From assembly GCA_019313025.1 (NCBI GenBank), contig JAFDCA010000110.1, positions 1 to 7,660 on the forward strand: a stretch of 7,660 nt of DNA, read 5' to 3'. The translations under genes were made by a program, and so were the position numbers. The stretch's first letter is position 1. Each line of letters opens with the position of its first letter. Shown here piece by piece: positions 5,449 to 7,660 of the stretch. The notes under the pieces were generated by a model, which saw only the letters and a list, made by a program, of their open reading frames with translations, was not told the origin of the DNA and did not search any database. This stretch comes from Deltaproteobacteria bacterium (GTDB taxonomy: Bacteria; Desulfobacterota; Desulfobacteria; Desulfobacterales; UBA11574).

Positions 5449-5495
5449 AATTCGAAACAATCATGTGATCAACTCCTTCCATTTAAGAGGATGTT

Positions 5496-6836
5496 ATGAA
5501 ATTTGTAGTCATCGGTGGTGACGCTGCCGGGATGAGTGCTGCCAGCAGAGCAAAGAGAAATAATCCGGATATTGACGTAACGGTGCTGGAAAAGACCATG
5601 GATGTTTCTTACAGCGCTTGCGGCATGCCCTATAATATTGCGGATCCGGAAAGGGAGATCGAGGACCTTGTGGTCCGACAGGCCCATGTATTCAGAGAGA
5701 AACAAGACATCAATCTGTTGACCGGCCATTGTGTTGAATCCATTGATCCGGCAGGCAGGGTTGTTTCAGGGACATCTTTTCAGGGTAAAACCTTTGACGT
5801 TTCCTATGATAAATTGCTGATCGCAACCGGAGCATCTCCCATCATCCCGAATCTGGAGGGTTTTGATCTTTCGGGTGTAATGGCTCTAAAAAGTCTGGAT
5901 GACGGTAGAAAACTAAAAGCATATATCCAATCCAATCAGGTCAAAAAAGTCGTTATCATTGGTATGGGTTATATCGCCCTTGAAATGTGCGAAGCTCTGA
6001 GGGCACGATCCATAGACGTCGATATGATCAAACCCCGACCGGTATTTATGCCTTGGATGGAAAAAGAACTGGCAGATGTTGTCAAAAATGAAGTGGAAAC
6101 CCATCAAGTAAATTTATACCTGGGGCACACCATTGAAAAAATCAATATTGAAAATAAACGGTTAAAAGTCATATGTTCTGATCTTAAGCTCGAAGCCGAT
6201 ATGGTGCTGGTCGCCGTTGGAATAAAACCGAATAGTGAATTGGCCACACAGGCAAGTCTTGATCTCGGCGTAAAGAATGCCATTGCCGTGAATAAAATGC
6301 TTCAAACTTCGAATGAAGACATCTATGCTGCCGGTGACTGTGCCGATGCATATCACGTGGTCACGGGCGAAAAAACATGGATACCTTTGGCTTTAAGGGC
6401 CAATCGAGCCGGTTGGGCGGTTGCAGATAATGTTTGCGGAAAGTTGATAGCGCTTCCAGGCATCGCCGGTACAGCAGTTTTTAAAGTATTCGATCTGGAA
6501 GTGGCACGAACCGGACTGACCATGGATGAAGCCAAAGATTTTGGTTTCGACCCCGTAACAGTAACGATCAAAACCCGGTCAAGGGCCCATGCTCATCCCG
6601 GTGCTTCAAACATTCATATTCATATGGTGGGTGACACAAAAACCGGACGTATTTTAGGCATCCAGATGGTGGGGAAGGAAGGTGTCGCCCATCGGATCAA
6701 TGCCGTTGCGGTGGCACTTCACAACCAAATGACCGTTAAAGATTACTGTCAAACCGATCTGGCGTATGCCCCACCATTTGGTCCTACATGGGATCCGACA
6801 TTGACGGCAGCCAATCAGTTGCTAAAACAAATATAA
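5496..6836 (+). CDS. CoA-disulfide reductase / NADH oxidase family flavoprotein
   Basis: The product has 446 residues, typical of the family. VIGGDAAGMSAA (5-16) binds the FAD ADP moiety. SYSACGMPY (38-46) carries Cys42, the single redox cysteine that forms a mixed disulfide with CoA in this class. LLIATGASP (107-115) is the conserved ATG motif. VVIIGMGYIALE (152-163) is the NAD(P)H Rossmann motif, with M and A where GGGYIGLE is common. YAAGDCAD (277-284) is the second FAD motif. The C-terminal dimerisation domain includes LAYAPPFGPTWDP with Tyr424, a residue type that supports CoA-disulfide reduction. Substrates in the family include CoA disulfide, CoA persulfide, polysulfide and oxygen, and sequence alone does not decide. 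AAGAGG (5485-5490) precedes ATG 5496 by five bases. A sulfur-redox role fits the neighbouring Fe-S genes. Confidence 0.9.
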   Translation: MKFVVIGGDAAGMSAASRAKRNNPDIDVTVLEKTMDVSYSACGMPYNIADPEREIEDLVVRQAHVFREKQDINLLTGHCVESIDPAGRVVSGTSFQGKTFDVSYDKLLIATGASPIIPNLEGFDLSGVMALKSLDDGRKLKAYIQSNQVKKVVIIGMGYIALEMCEALRARSIDVDMIKPRPVFMPWMEKELADVVKNEVETHQVNLYLGHTIEKINIENKRLKVICSDLKLEADMVLVAVGIKPNSELATQASLDLGVKNAIAVNKMLQTSNEDIYAAGDCADAYHVVTGEKTWIPLALRANRAGWAVADNVCGKLIALPGIAGTAVFKVFDLEVARTGLTMDEAKDFGFDPVTVTIKTRSRAHAHPGASNIHIHMVGDTKTGRILGIQMVGKEGVAHRINAVAVALHNQMTVKDYCQTDLAYAPPFGPTWDPTLTAANQLLKQI

Positions 6837-6850
6837 ATAATTTTTTAAAA

Positions 6851-7384
6851 ATGGAAAAACTAACACACCATAAAGGATGTATTCAAATTTACACCGGCAA
6901 TGGAAAAGGTAAAACAACCGCAGCCATTGGTTTGGCTATCCGAGCGTCCGGATATGGTATGAAAACCTATATCGGTCAGTTCATGAAGGGCCAACACTAT
7001 GGTGAATTGACGGCATTACTGAATCATCCCCATATCACCATCGAACAGTATGGCGATATAGAGTGTGTTCATCGAGAAGAAGTAACGCAAAAACATATCG
7101 ACCAGGCTCAACAAGGCCTTAAACAAGCACGTAAAGCGATGCATTCCCACCAATACGACATCATCATTCTCGATGAAATTAACGTAGCGGTCTGGTTTGA
7201 ATTAATTACCACTGAAGAAGTGCTCGAACTCCTTAATGAGCGACCGAGAAATGTAGAACTCATTTTGACCGGCCGTTACGCTCCTGAAGCTTTTATAGAA
7301 ATAGCCGATCTGGTCAGTGATGTAAAAGAAATCAAACATTATTATAACCGTGGGGTTAAAGCACGAACCGGGTTCGAACGATAG
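6851..7384 (+). CDS. cobO: Cob(I)yrinic acid a,c-diamide / corrinoid adenosyltransferase (CobA/CobO/BtuR)
   Basis: The product has 177 residues, within the usual range. IYTGNGKGKTTAAIGLAIRA (13-32) is the diagnostic P-loop of the BtuR/CobO class. IGQFMKG (41-47), LDEIN (107-111, the acidic motif), LTGRYAPE and a C-terminal GVKARTGFE complete the family signature. The enzyme transfers the 5'-deoxyadenosyl group of ATP to Co(I) corrinoid in the cytosol, giving adenosylcobalamin or its precursors. ATG 6851 gives the family-like MEKLTHHKG start. An upstream in-frame ATG at 6788 lies within the flavoprotein gene and would add 21 unrelated residues. The 14-base gap after the flavoprotein stop is all A/T with no SD sequence, so translational coupling is likely. 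A functional tie to the ORP-like genes is not evident, and it may simply be the end of the transcript. Confidence 0.92.
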   Translation: MEKLTHHKGCIQIYTGNGKGKTTAAIGLAIRASGYGMKTYIGQFMKGQHYGELTALLNHPHITIEQYGDIECVHREEVTQKHIDQAQQGLKQARKAMHSHQYDIIILDEINVAVWFELITTEEVLELLNERPRNVELILTGRYAPEAFIEIADLVSDVKEIKHYYNRGVKARTGFER

Positions 7385-7660
7385 GCGACCATGGCTTATA
7401 CTAGTATACTTAACGCACATCAAGTATCGGGAACTGAGAATGATTTATATCAGTTGCCAAAAATATGTTCCGATTGAATGAATAACGGTCACGATTTACC
7501 GTAAGCCGCCGGATGATTTCGTTGAGGTCGGGAAGCTGCCTGAGCAAATTAGAGCGCGTTAAAGAGAACATCTTCGAAGTATTTCAAATTAAAACATAAA
7601 ATCAAACTACTGAACGATATTCTAAAAAGCCATGGACATGTTCTCTTTTACGCGCTTTTG
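7385..7660. other. Region without a confident gene after the adenosyltransferase
   Basis: Only short frames exist in these 276 bases. On the + strand ATG 7391 gives 28 codons. On the - strand a 53-codon frame runs from ATG (7569-7571) to the stop at 7410-7412, with an amphipathic-looking N-terminal part and no SD sequence. None resembles a family I know. A perfect 12-bp palindrome TATACTAGTATA lies at 7397-7408. Bases around 7500-7560 are richer in G+C than the flanks and are open on both strands, which could be a remnant of a decayed gene. No T-tailed hairpin directly after the adenosyltransferase stop was found. Confidence 0.5.
7551..7658. repeat. Long imperfect inverted repeat, 19-bp arms
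   Basis: AGCGCGTTAAAGAGAACAT (7553-7571) is the reverse complement of ATGTTCTCTTTTACGCGCT (7638-7656) with a single mismatch (7560/7649). One G-T and one A-T pair extend the arms outward to 7551 and 7658. The arms enclose 66 AT-rich bases. The match is far longer than chance would give at this distance. It could be a small MITE-like element, terminal repeats of a decayed insertion sequence, or a large RNA hairpin. The right arm is followed by TTTG at the window edge. Confidence 0.75.

Noticed and set aside
121..5495. Sigma-54 promoters expected by analogy with Desulfovibrio ORP operons
   Set aside because: I scanned the intergenic gaps for GG-N10-GC in a TGGCA/TTGC context and saw none. TGGCAC words occur only inside coding regions without a proper -12 element.
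5419..5499. 26-codon + strand frame overlapping the flavoprotein start by ATGA
   Set aside because: No SD sequence, no recognisable content, and its first half coincides with the intergenic hairpin, which explains the Ile/Val/Asn-rich translation.
6788..6850. In-frame upstream ATG start for the adenosyltransferase
   Set aside because: It lies inside the flavoprotein gene and adds 21 residues unlike the family. ATG 6851 gives the usual N-terminus.
7391..7477. 28-codon + strand frame after the adenosyltransferase
   Set aside because: No SD sequence, very short, and its first codons run through the TATACTAGTATA palindrome. There is no support beyond being open.

Overview
The window is a compact, co-oriented (+ strand) block of metal-cofactor and iron-sulfur genes from an anaerobic bacterium. 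The gene set and protein style point to a sulfate-reducing or related deltaproteobacterium (Desulfobacterota). The indicators are an Mrp/NBP35 ATPase running into an ORP/NifX-type domain, two tandem MinD-type ATPases with inserted ferredoxin domains, stand-alone NifX/ORP-family proteins, a DUF5320 protein and an FmdB-type zinc ribbon. The taxonomic placement is inferred from gene content, not from a marker gene.

Layout. Bases 2-121 are the 3' end of a gene whose product ends in a Gly/Arg/Gln-rich repeat tail. A candidate promoter (149-179) precedes a DUF5320 protein (220-561), which is followed by a probable terminator (565-629). Next come an FmdB-like zinc ribbon (677-934) and an Mrp/NBP35 ATPase (957-1949). 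The ORP/NifX tail of that ATPase is interrupted by a frameshift and continues in another frame to 2185. An IscU/NifU-like scaffold follows (2253-2687), then, after an AT-rich gap, two ferredoxin-containing MinD-type ATPases (2796-3632 and 3647-4513). Two small NifX/ORP-family proteins (4559-4945, 5016-5375), a CoA-disulfide-reductase-type flavoprotein (5496-6836) and a corrinoid adenosyltransferase (6851-7384) complete the gene block. The last 276 bases hold no confident gene. They contain a 12-bp palindrome and a long 19-bp-arm inverted repeat at the right edge.

Working together. Two MinD/ferredoxin ATPases, an Mrp-ORP fusion and small ORP/NifX proteins match the known composition of the orange-protein (ORP) complex loci of Desulfovibrio, where ORP carries a Mo-Cu-sulfide cluster and Mrp_ORP handles Fe-S clusters. 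The IscU-like scaffold beside them suggests a local supply of Fe-S clusters to the ferredoxin and Mrp ATPases. The flavoprotein could supply or buffer thiol, persulfide or CoA redox state. The adenosyltransferase makes adenosyl-corrinoid and has no evident direct link. No sigma-54 promoter or activator gene was found here, unlike the Desulfovibrio ORP loci.

The most notable points are the frameshift exactly inside the ORP domain of the Mrp fusion, the scaffold gene embedded in an ORP-like locus, the HFGHC motif shared by two of the three ORP/NifX domains, and the inverted-repeat element at the right end.
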